A stretch of DNA of 64,000 nt from Streptomyces taklimakanensis (GCF_009709575.1 NZ_WIXO01000001.1:1240001-1304000); one strand, 5' to 3'; shown: positions 8,239-18,602, numbered from the stretch's first letter. Notes: generated by a model not told the origin, from the sequence alone. Made by a program: numbers and translations.

Positions 8239-8654
8239 GCCCCTCGATGAGCCGTCCGATGGGGCGTCCGGCGAGGGGCGCCCAGCCCGGTGGCGTCCGG
8301 CGGGTGAAGGTCACCAGCCCGCAGACCCGGCTCGCCCTGGCCCGGGGCCACCGTCGCCACCCCCAGTTGCTGCCGCTGCCCGCGCCCGCTGACGCCGAGG
8401 CCGCCCGCGCCGTCTTCGCGGCGCAGCGCCGCACCGCCCTGCGGACGGTGGCGCTGCTGGGCGCGGTGCTGTTCGGGACCAGTGGGACGATCGCGGCGCT
8501 GCCCGTGCTGGACCGGGTCTCGCTGGGGGGCGTCCCGCTGTCGTGGCTGGTGCTGGCCGTCGCCACCTACCCGGTGCTGCTGGTGCTCGCCTTCCGCCAC
8601 GTGCGGCGTACCGAACGGGTGGAGGACCGCGCCGGGCCGGGAGGCGGCCCGTGA
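8235..8654 (+). CDS. Small two-helix membrane protein, partner of the second symporter
   Basis: A 139-aa protein with a basic, Pro/Arg-rich N-terminal half and two hydrophobic segments (about residues 70-92 and 100-120): TALRTVALLGAVLFG and PLSWLVLAVATYPVLLVLAF. It occupies the DUF485-like position in front of a symporter but its sequence differs from the 4086 protein. It resembles the small subunits found with actinobacterial MctC-type transporters. GTG start overlaps the lytR stop, and the stop overlaps the symporter start, so it is locked into the operon. Confidence 0.8.
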   Translation: MSPSMSRPMGRPARGAQPGGVRRVKVTSPQTRLALARGHRRHPQLLPLPAPADAEAARAVFAAQRRTALRTVALLGAVLFGTSGTIAALPVLDRVSLGGVPLSWLVLAVATYPVLLVLAFRHVRRTERVEDRAGPGGGP

Positions 8655-10129
8655 CCGGTCTGACGACGATCGGCCTGGTGCTGGTCGCCAGCCTGGCCAT
8701 CGGCCTCTACGGCGTCCACGCCGCGCGCACCAGCCCGGACTTCCTGGTCGCCTCGCGCCGCGTCTCCCCCGGCTGGAACGCCATGGCGATCGCCGGCGAG
8801 TACGTCTCGGCCGCCTCGGTGCTGGGGCTGGCGGGTCTGATGCTCAAGGACGGCATCGGGGCGATGTGGTACGCCGTCGGCTTCACCGCGGGATACGTGG
8901 CGGTGGTGGCGCTGGTGGCCGGACCCATGCGGCGCTCGGGGGCGTTCACCGTTCCGGACTTCGCGGAGTACCGGTTGGGGTCACCGGCGATCCGCAGGCT
9001 GTGCGGGGTGATCGTGCTGGTGATCATGCTGCTGTACCTGGTGCCGCAGTTCAAGGGGGCCGGGGTGGTCCTGCACCTGGTCAGCGGCACCCCCTACTGG
9101 GTGGGCGTGGTGCTGGCCGGGCTGGTGGTGAGCGCGTCGATCGCGGTGGGCGGCATGCGGTCGGCCACCTACGTCCAGGCGTTCCACTACCTGGTCAAGC
9201 TGGTGTTCATCTCGGTGCCGGCGATCTACCTGGTGGTGCACGTCGGCCCGGGGGTCCGGGCCGAGGCGCTGCGACCGGCCGGCGCGGCGGCCCCGGGCGT
9301 CACCGCCGGGGAGTGGACCCGCCCGCTCGTCGACATCGAGGGGGCGGGGCTGCCGCTGCTGTCCACCTGGTCGGTGCTGTTGGCGACCACGCTGGGGGCC
9401 ATCGGCCTGCCGCACGTGATCATGCGGTTCCACACCAGTCCCACGGCCCGGACCGCCCGTCGGGTGGCCGTCATGGTCATCGGGCTGCTGGGGGTGTTCT
9501 ACCTGTTCCCGGCGGTGTACGGGCTGCTGGGGCGGGTGCTGACCCCGCAGTTGGTGCACAGCAACGCCACCGACACCGTCTCGGTGGTGCTGCCGGGGAC
9601 GGCGGTCCAGGGGACGCTGGGCAGCGTGCTGACGGCGCTGGTGGCCACCGGGGCGTTCGCGGCGTTTCTGTCCACCTCCTCCGGGCTGCTGTTGGCGCTG
9701 GCCGGTGGGCTCTCCCACGACCTGTTCGGGGGCGGGGTGGCCCGGCTGCGCGTGGCGGTGGCGGCGGGCGCGGCGGTGGCGGTGCTGCTGTCCTTGCCGG
9801 CCGCGCACCTGGACATCAACGTCGTGGTGGGCTGGGCGTTCGCGGTGGCGGCGTCCACGTTCTGTCCGCTGCTGGTGCTGGGCATCTGGTGGACGAGGCT
9901 GACGGTGGCGGGCGCGGCGGCCGGTCTGGCCACCGGGGTGGTGACGGCGACGGGGGCGGCGGTGCTGTCGGCGACCACGCGACCGGCGTCGCCGTGGCTG
10001 ACGGTGCTGCTGGCCCAGCCGGCGTCGTGGACGGTGCCGCTGGCGTTCCTGACGATGGTCACCGTCTCGCTGCGGGGCACCCCGGCCGACTGGTCGGAGC
10101 GGGCGGTGCTGCGGCTGCACGCGCCCTGA
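8651..10129 (+). CDS. Second solute:sodium symporter (ActP/MctC-like)
   Basis: A 492-aa SSS-family permease with about 13 hydrophobic segments. DFLVASRRVSPGWNAMAIAGEYVSAASVLG is the family signature near residue 30, GAIGLPHVIMRFHTSP the central block, and LSHDLFGGG the cytoplasmic loop. It is about 70 residues shorter than the symporter at 4460 and clearly a different paralogue. GTG 8651 overlaps the preceding stop; the longer frame from 8543 would run into the small subunit. Being in the same operon as lytS/lytR, it is the transporter most directly tied to that sensor. Confidence 0.9.
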   Translation: MTGLTTIGLVLVASLAIGLYGVHAARTSPDFLVASRRVSPGWNAMAIAGEYVSAASVLGLAGLMLKDGIGAMWYAVGFTAGYVAVVALVAGPMRRSGAFTVPDFAEYRLGSPAIRRLCGVIVLVIMLLYLVPQFKGAGVVLHLVSGTPYWVGVVLAGLVVSASIAVGGMRSATYVQAFHYLVKLVFISVPAIYLVVHVGPGVRAEALRPAGAAAPGVTAGEWTRPLVDIEGAGLPLLSTWSVLLATTLGAIGLPHVIMRFHTSPTARTARRVAVMVIGLLGVFYLFPAVYGLLGRVLTPQLVHSNATDTVSVVLPGTAVQGTLGSVLTALVATGAFAAFLSTSSGLLLALAGGLSHDLFGGGVARLRVAVAAGAAVAVLLSLPAAHLDINVVVGWAFAVAASTFCPLLVLGIWWTRLTVAGAAAGLATGVVTATGAAVLSATTRPASPWLTVLLAQPASWTVPLAFLTMVTVSLRGTPADWSERAVLRLHAP

Positions 10130-10135
10130 GGGGGA

Positions 10136-10174
10136 CGGGTGGGACGGACGGCGGTGTGCCGTCCGTCCCACCCG
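10136..10174. terminator. Bidirectional terminator between the symporter and trpA
   Basis: Perfect 16-bp stem (10136-10151 with 10159-10174) and a 7-nt loop, in a convergent junction, 6 nt after the symporter stop. Confidence 0.85.
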
Positions 10175-10204
10175 CCGTGCGCCCTCGGCCTCGGCCTCGG
10201 CCGC

Positions 10205-10224
10205 GGGTCGGGTCGGGTCGGGTC
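10205..10224 (+). repeat. Four tandem GGGTC units (possible G-quadruplex)
   Basis: Four exact 5-bp units give four GGG runs separated by 2 nt. Three CCTCGG-type units lie just before it. It sits immediately downstream of trpA. Confidence 0.6.
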
Positions 10225-10237
10225 GGCGACCGTCGGG

Positions 10238-11058
10238 TCAGCGACCGCGCCGCCGTACGCCCTCGGCCAGCTCGCCCGCCAGCGAGCGGACCGCGGCCAG
10301 TCCGCCGTCCGGATCGCCGGCGTGGTCCAGCAGGCGCTTGACGAAGGCCGAACCGACGATCACGCCGTCGGCGAAGGAGGCCACCTCGGCGGCCTGGTCG
10401 GCGTTCGAGACGCCCAGACCGACGCAGACCGGCAGATCGGTGGTGGCGCGGGTGCGGCGCACCAGGTCCTCGGCCTCCCGGCCCACCGACTCGCGGGTGC
10501 CGGTGACGCCCATCAGGGAGGCGGCGTAGACGAATCCACTGCCCGCCGCCGTGATCTTCGCCAACCGCTCGTCGCGGCTGCTGGGAGCGACCACGAAGAC
10601 GGTGGCCAGGCCGTGTTGTTCGGCGGCCTTGCGCCACGTCTCGGACTCCTCGACCGGCAGGTCGGGCAGGATGCAGCCCGCTCCGCCGGCCTCGGCCAGC
10701 TCGGTGGCGAAGCGCTCGGCGCCGTAGCGGTCGACGGGGTTCCAGTACGTCATGCACAGCACCGGCGCGCCGGTGGCGGCATGGGTCTCGCGCACGGTCC
10801 GCAGCACGTCGGCGATCCGCACCCCGCCGCGCAGGGCGATGTCGTCGGCGGTCTGGATGACCGGCCCGTCCAGGACCGGATCGCTGTGCGGCAGTCCGAC
10901 CTCGACGATGTCGCAGCCGCCCTCCAGCAGGGCCGTGCACGCGGCGATGCCGCCGTCGACGGTGGGGAAGCCGGCGGGCAGGTAGCCCACCAGCGCGGCC
11001 CGTCCCTCGTCCTTCGCCGCCGCCAGGACGCGCCCCAGCTCCCGTGCCTGCCCCGCCA

Positions 11059-11059
<1 letters not shown>
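10238..11059 (-). CDS. trpA: Tryptophan synthase alpha subunit
   Basis: Cleaves indole-3-glycerol phosphate to indole and glyceraldehyde-3-phosphate; indole is channelled to TrpB. 273 aa, normal length. EVGLPHSDPVLDGPVIQ holds the catalytic Glu and Asp, and GVTGTR plus GLGVSNADQAAEV bind the phosphate. ATG overlaps the trpB stop by one base (TGATG), so the subunits are translationally coupled. Last gene of trpC-trpM-trpB-trpA; the transcript meets the 10136-10174 hairpin. Confidence 0.97.
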
Positions 11060-12318
<1,259 letters not shown>

Positions 12319-12381
12319 CCGACGTGCTCCTTGTCGGGGCGCGTGCCCCACAGAAGGTGTGGCCAGAGAAAGGGGAGGGCG

Positions 12382-12415
12382 ACCGCCCCGACACCGGGGG
12401 ACGGGACGGGGCGGT
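12382..12415 (-). promoter_or_regulatory. Hairpin in the trpM-trpB spacer
   Basis: Perfect 9-bp stem (12382-12390 with 12407-12415), 16-nt loop, about 64 bp before the trpB start. It could modulate read-through or mRNA stability; there is no T-tract. Confidence 0.4.
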
Positions 12416-12470
12416 GGCTCACCGTGTCGTGGTGCGTGGTGCGCCGCGGACGCGCCACCGCGCGGCGACC

Positions 12471-12500
12471 GGCGCGTACCGGCGCGTACCGGCGCGTACC
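12471..12500. repeat. Three exact tandem 10-bp repeats next to the trpM stop
   Basis: GGCGCGTACC is repeated three times head to tail, with a degenerate fourth unit overlapping the trpM stop. It lies on the trpB side of trpM. Confidence 0.8.
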
Positions 12501-12507
12501 GGTGCGG

Positions 12508-12696
12508 TCAGGCGTCGGTGGCGGGAACGCGACCGACCACGGCGGCACACGCGGCACGGGCGTGCCATCGCCTCCCGTTGATCTGACCGGGCTCGCGGCC
12601 GATGTGGTAGCGCACACGCCGACCCAGCACCCGTCGAGCGGGCGCGCGGCAGCCGCGCGGACGGCAGCCGCGGGCGAGGCACGCGCTCAGGGCCAT
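12508..12696 (-). CDS. trpM: TrpM-like small regulatory protein
   Basis: A 62-aa basic, Cys-containing protein (CLARGCRPRGCRAPARRV; IGREPGQINGRRWH) lying between trpC and trpB, the position of trpM in Streptomyces coelicolor. In that species TrpM is reported to modulate tryptophan synthesis and differentiation. ATG 12696 is preceded by GGAGG at 9 nt. The identification rests on position, size and the CxRGCxP-like start, which I recognise but could not align. Confidence 0.75.
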   Translation of the reverse strand: MALSACLARGCRPRGCRAPARRVLGRRVRYHIGREPGQINGRRWHARAACAAVVGRVPATDA

Positions 12697-12745
12697 CGGC
12701 GTCGTCCTCCGCTCGTCTCTCCGCTCGCCTTCCGTCCCGTACGGC

Positions 12746-13555
12746 TCAGCCGCCGCCCTGCCGCAGGGCGGGGTGGGTGCCGGCGGCGACCAGGTCGGCC
12801 ACGGCCGCCTTCGGGTCCTTGCCGGTGACCAGCGACTCGCCGACGAGCACCGCGTCGGCTCCCTCGTTGGCGTAGGCGATCAGGTCGTGCGGGCCGCGCA
12901 CCCCCGACTCGGCGACCTTCACGATCCCCTCGGGGATCTCGGGGGCGACCCGGGCGAAGGTGCCGCGGTCGACCTCCAGGGTCTTGAGGTTGCGGGCGTT
13001 GACGCCGATGATCTTCGCCCCGGCGTCCACGGCGCGCTCGACCTCCTCCTCGTCGTGCACCTCGACCAGCGGGGTCAGCCCGATGGACTCGGCCCGCTCC
13101 ACCAGGGAGACCAGCGCCTCCTGGTCGAGGGCGGCGACGATCAGCAGGGCCAGGTCGGCGCCGTGCGCCCGTGCCTCCCACAGTTGGTAGGAGGTGACGA
13201 TGAAGTCCTTGCGCAGGACGGGGAGGTCCACCCGCTCGCGCACGGCGCGCAGATCGGCCAGCGAACCGCCGAAGCGCCGCTGCTCGGTGAGCACCGAGAT
13301 GACCGCCGCGCCGCCCGCCTCGTAGTCGGCGGCGAGCCGGGCCGGGTCGGCGATGGCGGCCAGCGCGCCCTTGGAGGGGCTGGACCGCTTGACCTCGCAG
13401 ATGACCCTGACGCCGTCGCCCTTGAGCGCGGCCACGCCGTCGCGGGCCCGTGGCGCCCCGGCCGCGCGCTCCTTGAGCTCGTCGAGGCCGACGCGCGCCT
13501 GCCGCTCGGCGAGGTCGGCACGGACCCCGTCGATGATCTCGTCGAGCACACTCAC
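12746..13555 (-). CDS. trpC: Indole-3-glycerol phosphate synthase
   Basis: Closes the indole ring: CdRP to indole-3-glycerol phosphate, with loss of CO2 and water. 269 aa, a TIM barrel. [11 protein letters not shown] contains the catalytic lysine, LRKDFIV the second lysine, and [13 protein letters not shown] and AESGV the phosphate-binding end. GTG 13555 has GAAGGGG 8 nt upstream. The frame is open to 13798 but has no better start. First gene of trpCMBA with its own promoter, since a terminator lies between it and the upstream trpE unit. No trpF is present; PriA at 22.8 kb supplies the preceding isomerase step. Confidence 0.97.
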   Translation of the reverse strand: MSVLDEIIDGVRADLAERQARVGLDELKERAAGAPRARDGVAALKGDGVRVICEVKRSSPSKGALAAIADPARLAADYEAGGAAVISVLTEQRRFGGSLADLRAVRERVDLPVLRKDFIVTSYQLWEARAHGADLALLIVAALDQEALVSLVERAESIGLTPLVEVHDEEEVERAVDAGAKIIGVNARNLKTLEVDRGTFARVAPEIPEGIVKVAESGVRGPHDLIAYANEGADAVLVGESLVTGKDPKAAVADLVAAGTHPALRQGGG

Positions 13556-13568
13556 GCGAGCGGCCCCC

Positions 13569-13592
13569 TTCCTGGCTGGCTTCCTGGCTGGC
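13569..13592. repeat. Tandem 12-bp repeat in the trpC leader
   Basis: TTCCTGGCTGGC occurs twice in tandem just upstream of the trpC ribosome-binding site. Function unknown. Confidence 0.6.
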
Positions 13593-13761
13593 TCGTCCCT
13601 GCGGTGGGCGCGGGGCTGGACTGGTACGCGTGCACAGCGATGGTATCCGTCCCGGGGCGTCGAACCCGCATCCGGGCGACCGCGGTCCCACATACCGGGC
13701 GGTGGTCCCGTGTCGCTCCCCCCGTCGGCCCCGTCCGGCCCCGCCGAACCGGGCCCGGACG

Positions 13762-13793
13762 GAAAAGCGCGGCGCCGGCCACCGGCACCGCGC
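13762..13793 (-). terminator. Intrinsic terminator separating the trpE unit from trpCMBA
   Basis: On the minus strand a 12-bp stem (one G-U pair, 3-nt loop) is followed directly by TTTT. It begins 28 nt past the stop of the HGxxPAAW gene. A hairpin plus T-tract is unusual in this window and makes this the best-supported terminator. Confidence 0.85.
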
Positions 13794-13820
13794 TCCAAGG
13801 AGCCGCCTCGGGCGGCCCCG

Positions 13821-14063
13821 CTACGCCTCGGCCCGCTCCTTGGACTGGTCGAGGCGGCGGCCCTGCGACTGCTCCGGCTGCCCCATGCCCATCGAGCGCA
13901 TCACCAGGCCGACGACACCGCCGAGGAGAACGATGGCCACCCCGGCCCAGAACCCCACCGGCTCGGCCATCACCGTGAAGGCCGAGGCCACACAGAAGCC
14001 GATGAACGCGATGGTGACGCCGGTCCAGGCGGCAGGGGTGTGTCCGTGGTTGTTGCCCGCCAT
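13821..14063 (-). CDS. HGxxPAAW-motif small membrane protein
   Basis: An 80-aa protein with HGHTPAAW near the N-terminus, two hydrophobic segments ([38 protein letters not shown]) and a charged tail. Members of this family are routinely found in actinobacterial trp regions; the function is unknown. ATG 14063 is preceded by an AGGAG-type site. It follows the Trp-operon membrane protein by 48 nt and is the last gene of the hisI-trpE unit. Confidence 0.9.
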   Translation of the reverse strand: MAGNNHGHTPAAWTGVTIAFIGFCVASAFTVMAEPVGFWAGVAIVLLGGVVGLVMRSMGMGQPEQSQGRRLDQSKERAEA

Positions 14064-14111
14064 TGAGTGCTCCTCGTAGGTCCGTTCTGGGCTCGCTCAG
14101 CGGCCATTGTG

Positions 14112-14780
14112 TCAGGGACGGTTTCCGGCTCCGCCGGTGGTGGGGTCCTCCCCCCGGTCCAGTGCCTTCCACAGTTCCTCGGGACGGTCCGGGTCGGGGG
14201 CCGGACGTCGGGCGCCGGGACCGACGGAGGCTCCCGCGCGCTCGTGGCGGCCCGACATCGCGGGCCAGTGACGCCCGTGGCGCAGCGCCAGCAGCCCGGC
14301 CGTCAACAGCAGCAGACCGCCGAGCGCGGCCGCGTGGGGCCACATGCCGTGGGAGACGCCCTCGACCGTCCCCCGGGCCAGTCCGCTGACCTCGGACGCC
14401 TTCGCCTCCAGCGCGCCGTCGTCGCCCGTGCCGAGCAGCGCGGCGACGGCGACGCCCGCGCCGCACAGGGTCAGCAGCGCGGCGACGAGCGTGCGGCCGG
14501 TGCGACGGACGGCGAAGACGGCGACCAGCGCGGCGAGGCCGACCAACGCCAACGCGCTGGGCAGCCCGGTCACCTCGCCGCCCGTGACCCGGACCGGGAT
14601 CTCTCCCTGGGGCAGGACGGCGGTGCCCTCGCTCCAGACCCGTCCCGAGGCCACCAGGACGGTGGCGGCACCGAGCGCGCCCGCGGCCAGGGCCGCGGCC
14701 AGGGCGCGCCGGTGGGCGGCGGCCGCGGAACCGCCGGCGGGGGCGTCCGGTTCGGAGGCGGGGGAAGTCGGGGAACTCAC
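14112..14780 (-). CDS. Trp-operon conserved membrane protein (TIGR02234 / PF09534-like)
   Basis: A 222-aa protein with four hydrophobic segments (about residues 25-45, 72-90, 98-118, 148-168) and a Pro/Arg-rich cytoplasmic tail. It matches the conserved membrane protein encoded after trpE in many actinobacteria. A role in tryptophan or precursor movement has been suggested by context only. Start codon overlaps the trpE stop (ATGA). Confidence 0.88.
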   Translation of the reverse strand: MSSPTSPASEPDAPAGGSAAAAHRRALAAALAAGALGAATVLVASGRVWSEGTAVLPQGEIPVRVTGGEVTGLPSALALVGLAALVAVFAVRRTGRTLVAALLTLCGAGVAVAALLGTGDDGALEAKASEVSGLARGTVEGVSHGMWPHAAALGGLLLLTAGLLALRHGRHWPAMSGRHERAGASVGPGARRPAPDPDRPEELWKALDRGEDPTTGGAGNRP

Positions 14781-16306
14781 TCTTCCACGCTACTCCCGAG
14801 ATGCTCGGCGGCGCGCACCGCCCTGAGCACCGCCGCCGCCTTGTTCCGGCACTCGGTGTCCTCCGCCACCGGGTCGGAGTCGGCGACGACCCCGGCGCCC
14901 GCCTGGACGTAGGCCGTCCCGTCGCGCAGCAGGGCGGTGCGGATGGCGATGGCGGTGTCGGCGTCGCCGGCGAAGTCCAGGTAGCCGACGCAGCCGCCGT
15001 ACAGACCGCGGCGGGTGGGCTCCACCTCCTCGATGATCTGCATCGCGCGCGGCTTGGGGGCGCCCGAGAGGGTGCCGGCCGGGAAGCAGGCGGTGAGCGC
15101 GTCGAAGGCGTTGCGGCCTTCCGCCAGGCGCCCGGTCACCGTGGAGACGATGTGCATCACGTGGCTGTAGCGCTCGATCGACATGAAGTCGACGACCTCG
15201 ACGCTGCCGGGCTCGCAGACCCGGCCCAGGTCGTTGCGGCCCAGGTCGACGAGCATCAGGTGCTCGGCGCGCTCCTTGGGGTCGGCCAGCAGCTCCTCGG
15301 CGAGCGCGGCGTCGTCCCGCGGGGTCGCGCCGCGCGGGCGGGTGCCGGCGATGGGGTGCATCACGGCGCGCCCGTCCTCGACCTTCACCAGGGCCTCGGG
15401 GCTGGAGCCGACGACGTCGAAGCCGTCCAGGCGCAGCAGGTACATGTAGGGGCTGGGGTTGGTGGCACGCAGCACCCGGTAGACGTCCAGCGCGCTCGCC
15501 CGGCAGGGCGCCTCGAACCGCTGCGAGGGCACCACCTGGAACGCCTCGCCGGCGCGGATGCGCTCCTTGATGCCCTCCACCGCCTCCTGGTAGGCCCTTC
15601 CGCCCCAGCGGGGGGTGGGGGCCTCCTCCTCCCCGGACCCGGACGGCGGCAGCGGGACGGCGCCGGCGGACACGGGACGGTCGAGGTCGGCGGTCATGGC
15701 GTCCAGGCGCCGCACCGCGTCGGCGTACGCCTCGTCCACGCCGGTGTCCAGGTCGTTGTGGTTGATGGCGTTGGCGATCAGCAGCACGGTGCCGTCGCGG
15801 TGGTCCAGGACGGCCAGGTCGGAGGTGAGCATCATGGTCAGCTCGGGCAGCCCCAGGTCGTCGCGGGTGCTGTCGCCGATGCGCTCCAGGCGCCGCACCA
15901 CGTCGTAGCCGAGGTAGCCGACCATGCCTCCGGTGAAGGGCGGCAGTTCGGCGTCGCGGTGCAGGTCGCGCGGGGTGTGCAGGGTCTCGACGGTGGCGCG
16001 CAGCGCGGCTGTCGGATCGCCGTCGGTGGGGACGCCGACCGGTGGGGTGCCCAGCCAGTGGGCCTGCCCGTCGCGGACGGTGAGGGTGGCGGAGGTGCGC
16101 ACGCCCACGAAGGAGTAGCGCGACCAGGTGCCCCCGTCCGCCGACTCCAGCAGGAAGGTGCCGGGGCGCTCGGCGGCGAGCTTGCGGTAGAGGGCGATGG
16201 GGGTGTCGCCGTCGGCCAGCAGCCGGCGGGTGACGGGGATGACGCGGCGGTCCTTGGCGAGCGTGCGGAAGGTCTCCCGGTCCGGGGTGGTGCGTGGAGC
16301 GGTCAT
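14777..16306 (-). CDS. trpE: Anthranilate synthase component I
   Basis: Converts chorismate to anthranilate using ammonia from the glutaminase subunit (TrpG), not encoded in this window. 509 aa. LLES (52-55) in the N-terminal domain is the conserved tryptophan feedback site. The chorismate-binding half has [36 protein letters not shown] and [15 protein letters not shown]. The start overlaps the hisI stop (ATGA), so trpE is translated from a hisI-trpE transcript. No Trp-rich leader peptide is visible before it, which argues against classical attenuation here. Confidence 0.97.
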   Translation of the reverse strand: MTAPRTTPDRETFRTLAKDRRVIPVTRRLLADGDTPIALYRKLAAERPGTFLLESADGGTWSRYSFVGVRTSATLTVRDGQAHWLGTPPVGVPTDGDPTAALRATVETLHTPRDLHRDAELPPFTGGMVGYLGYDVVRRLERIGDSTRDDLGLPELTMMLTSDLAVLDHRDGTVLLIANAINHNDLDTGVDEAYADAVRRLDAMTADLDRPVSAGAVPLPPSGSGEEEAPTPRWGGRAYQEAVEGIKERIRAGEAFQVVPSQRFEAPCRASALDVYRVLRATNPSPYMYLLRLDGFDVVGSSPEALVKVEDGRAVMHPIAGTRPRGATPRDDAALAEELLADPKERAEHLMLVDLGRNDLGRVCEPGSVEVVDFMSIERYSHVMHIVSTVTGRLAEGRNAFDALTACFPAGTLSGAPKPRAMQIIEEVEPTRRGLYGGCVGYLDFAGDADTAIAIRTALLRDGTAYVQAGAGVVADSDPVAEDTECRNKAAAVLRAVRAAEHLGSSVEE

Positions 16307-16713
16307 GCCGGGCCTCCCTCGTCACCCGCGGTGTCGGTGGTGTTCGAGGTGTTCGCCGCGGGGCCGCCCAGCGGGATCTCCCCGGCGTCGAAGCAGGTCC
16401 GGTCCCCGGTGTGGCAGGCCGCGCCCACCTGGTCGACCTTGACCAGGACGGTGTCGCCGTCACAGTCGAGCGCCACGGACTTCACGTGCTGGACGTGCCC
16501 GGAGGTGTCGCCCTTGGCCCAGTACTCGCGTCGGCTGCGGCTCCAGTAGGTGCAGCGGCCGGTGGTGAGGGTACGGTGCAGCGCCTCGTCGTCCATCCAC
16601 CCCAGCATCAGCACTTCTCCGGTGTCGTACTGCTGGGCGATGGCGGGCACCAGACCGTCGGGGGTGCGCTTGAGGCGGGCGGCCACGGCTGGATCGAGTG
16701 GGGATCGGGGCAT
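16303..16713 (-). CDS. hisI: Phosphoribosyl-AMP cyclohydrolase
   Basis: Opens the purine ring of PR-AMP in histidine synthesis. 136 aa. [19 protein letters not shown] is the signature, with DCDGDT for Mg2+ and the Cys residues of CHTGDRTCF for Zn2+. The C-terminus has an extra Thr/Asn-rich tail. ATG 16713 lacks a ribosome site and may be leaderless. It is separated from the main his cluster and instead leads the trpE unit, tying part of histidine synthesis to tryptophan synthesis transcriptionally. Confidence 0.96.
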   Translation of the reverse strand: MPRSPLDPAVAARLKRTPDGLVPAIAQQYDTGEVLMLGWMDDEALHRTLTTGRCTYWSRSRREYWAKGDTSGHVQHVKSVALDCDGDTVLVKVDQVGAACHTGDRTCFDAGEIPLGGPAANTSNTTDTAGDEGGPA

Positions 16714-16909
16714 GGGGCCATTGTGCCGCCGGTGCGCGGTGCGCGGTGCCGGCGTCCGCGGGGCGGAACGGGTCGGCGGGGCGCCTTCGAGGCGTTCCGG
16801 GGCCGCTCGCGGGCGGCGGCGTCCGTGTCCGCCGGCCGTCACCGGGCCGTGTCGGTGTTGTGACGCGTCCGGGGCACCGCGTGTCGGTGCGGTGCGGCAT
16901 TCTTTCGCC

Positions 16910-17818
16910 ATGAGTCATCCACCGCCGTCCGACGGCGCGCACAACCCCGCCCCCGGCGGCGGTTTCGGTCCGCCCCAGGGCTTCGGTCCCCCCGAGCGGC
17001 CGGGCCCGCCCGCGGGGGGCCACGGCCATCCCGGCCCCCCGGCGAGCGGCTACGGGTACCCGGGGCCGCCGGGGCCGCCCGGCCCCGGCGGCCCCCCGGG
17101 CTACGGTCCCGGCGGTCTCGGCCCCTACTTTCCCCCGCCGGGCGGAGGCGGCGGGGGCAACGGAGGGAAGGTCGCCGCGATCATCATCGCCGCGGTGCTC
17201 GTCGCCGGTCTGATCGTGGGGGGCGTGCTCGTCCTGTCCGACGGCGGCACAGGCGCGGTGGACCGGGCCGCCGGGCCGAGCGCCACGTCCGACGCCACCA
17301 CCGAGGCCGAGCGGACCCCGCGGGAGAGCGAGGAGCCGACGGACGGGCCGACGGACGAGCCTACAGACGAGCCGACAGACGGGCCGACAGAGCCGCCGAG
17401 TTCGGACCCGCCCTCGCCCGACCTCCCGCCGGACGCGACGGTCGACCCGGGCGAGGTCGTCCGGTACGTGGTGCTCGAACCGGGCACCTGCTTCGACCAC
17501 CCGTCGCTGAGCAGTGACGTCACCCGGATCGAGGAGCGGTCCTGCGACGGTCCGCACAACGCCGAGGTGATCTCCAACGGGACGCTCACCGGTGACTTCG
17601 ACGACGCCAAGGCGCTCCAGGACAAGGCCATGGAGATATGCCGGGCGGACGCGGAGAAGCGGATGGAACGGATCACGGACGGCAAGAGGTACTACTTCTA
17701 CGTCATCTACCCGACGCTGACGACGTACGAGTACCGCGGCAAGGACGAGATCTCCTGCTCGCTGACGCTCAGCAACACCCGGGACGGCACGAAGCTGCGG
17801 GCGCCGCTGCCGGGCTGA
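16910..17818 (+). CDS. Single-pass membrane protein with septum-formation-like extracellular domain
   Basis: 302 aa. Residues 1-85 are Pro/Gly-rich ([17 protein letters not shown] style). One membrane helix follows ([21 protein letters not shown]), then a Thr/Glu/Pro spacer built from EPTD/GPTD repeats, then a C-terminal domain of about 125 residues with [19 protein letters not shown] and paired cysteines, the pattern of the Septum_form (PF13845) family. The exact role is unknown. It is divergent from hisI across a 196-bp gap. ATG 16910 has no strong ribosome site and may be leaderless. Confidence 0.85.
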   Translation: MSHPPPSDGAHNPAPGGGFGPPQGFGPPERPGPPAGGHGHPGPPASGYGYPGPPGPPGPGGPPGYGPGGLGPYFPPPGGGGGGNGGKVAAIIIAAVLVAGLIVGGVLVLSDGGTGAVDRAAGPSATSDATTEAERTPRESEEPTDGPTDEPTDEPTDGPTEPPSSDPPSPDLPPDATVDPGEVVRYVVLEPGTCFDHPSLSSDVTRIEERSCDGPHNAEVISNGTLTGDFDDAKALQDKAMEICRADAEKRMERITDGKRYYFYVIYPTLTTYEYRGKDEISCSLTLSNTRDGTKLRAPLPG

Positions 17819-17878
17819 CCCGAGGCGGGACGCGTGGCGTGCGTGGCGTGGGTCGCCGCACGGTCGTAGGCTGGCCGC

Positions 17879-18511
17879 ATGTCGACCCACGCCCGGCGCG
17901 AACGCCTTCTGCTGGCCGATCTGTTGGAGAGTTCCGGACCCGAGGCGCCCACCCTGTGCGACGGGTGGCGCACCAGGGACCTCGCGGCCCATCTTGTGGT
18001 GCGCGAGCGCCGCGCCGACGCGGCCGGCGGGGTGCTGCTCAAAGCCCTCCAGCCCCGACTGGAACGTGTGCAACAGGAGTTCGCGGCCAAGCCGTACGAG
18101 GAGCTGATCCAGCTCGTCCGCACCGGTCCGCCCCGGATGTCCCCCTTCGCCCTCAAGCAGGTCGACGAGGCCGCCAACACCGTGGAGTTCTTCCTCCACG
18201 GCGAGGACGTGCGCCGGGCCCGTCCGGACTGGACGCCGCGCACGATCGACCCCGTCTTCGCCGACGCCCTGTGGAGGCGGCTGGAGACCACGGCCCGGGT
18301 GTACGGGCGCCGCTGCCCGGTCGGCGTGGTACTGCGCCGTCCCAACGGTCAGGTGGCGGTGGCCCGCAAGGGGACCCCGGTCGTCACCGTCTCCGGCGAA
18401 CCCTCCGAGTTGCTCGTCTTCGTCTCCGGGCGTCAGTCCGTGGCGCGGGTGGAGCTGGAGGGCGACGAGAAGGCCGTGGCGCGCGTCCGCGAGGCGAAGC
18501 TGGGCCTGTGA
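17879..18511 (+). CDS. TIGR03085 family protein (DinB/maleylpyruvate-isomerase-like fold)
   Basis: 210 aa. LCDGWRTRDLAAHLVVRERRADA near residue 27 is the signature of this actinobacterial family, which shares the DinB-like four-helix fold of mycothiol-dependent enzymes; the His in AAHL is a likely metal ligand, as is that in FFLHGEDVRRA. Substrate unknown. It follows the septum-like gene by 60 nt with its own ATG and ends at a strong convergent terminator. Confidence 0.88.
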   Translation: MSTHARRERLLLADLLESSGPEAPTLCDGWRTRDLAAHLVVRERRADAAGGVLLKALQPRLERVQQEFAAKPYEELIQLVRTGPPRMSPFALKQVDEAANTVEFFLHGEDVRRARPDWTPRTIDPVFADALWRRLETTARVYGRRCPVGVVLRRPNGQVAVARKGTPVVTVSGEPSELLVFVSGRQSVARVELEGDEKAVARVREAKLGL

Positions 18512-18515
18512 CGCG

Positions 18516-18543
18516 CCCACCGGCGGCCCCGGCCGCCGGTGGG
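18516..18543. terminator. Convergent terminator
   Basis: Perfect 12-bp stem (18516-18527 with 18532-18543), 4-nt loop, 5 nt after the stop of the TIGR03085 gene and 60 bp past the facing regulator's stop. Confidence 0.85.
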
Positions 18544-18602
18544 GAAACGGCCGGCCGCTCCCGTCGGCCTCCGCTCCCGACCGGCGACCCCGCTGCGGTG
18601 GT

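Noticed and set aside
12319..12500. Possible Trp attenuator peptide before trpB (frame containing FLWPHLLWG)
   Set aside because: The two Trp codons lie in a long shadow frame without a ribosome site, and no terminator/antiterminator pair could be drawn.
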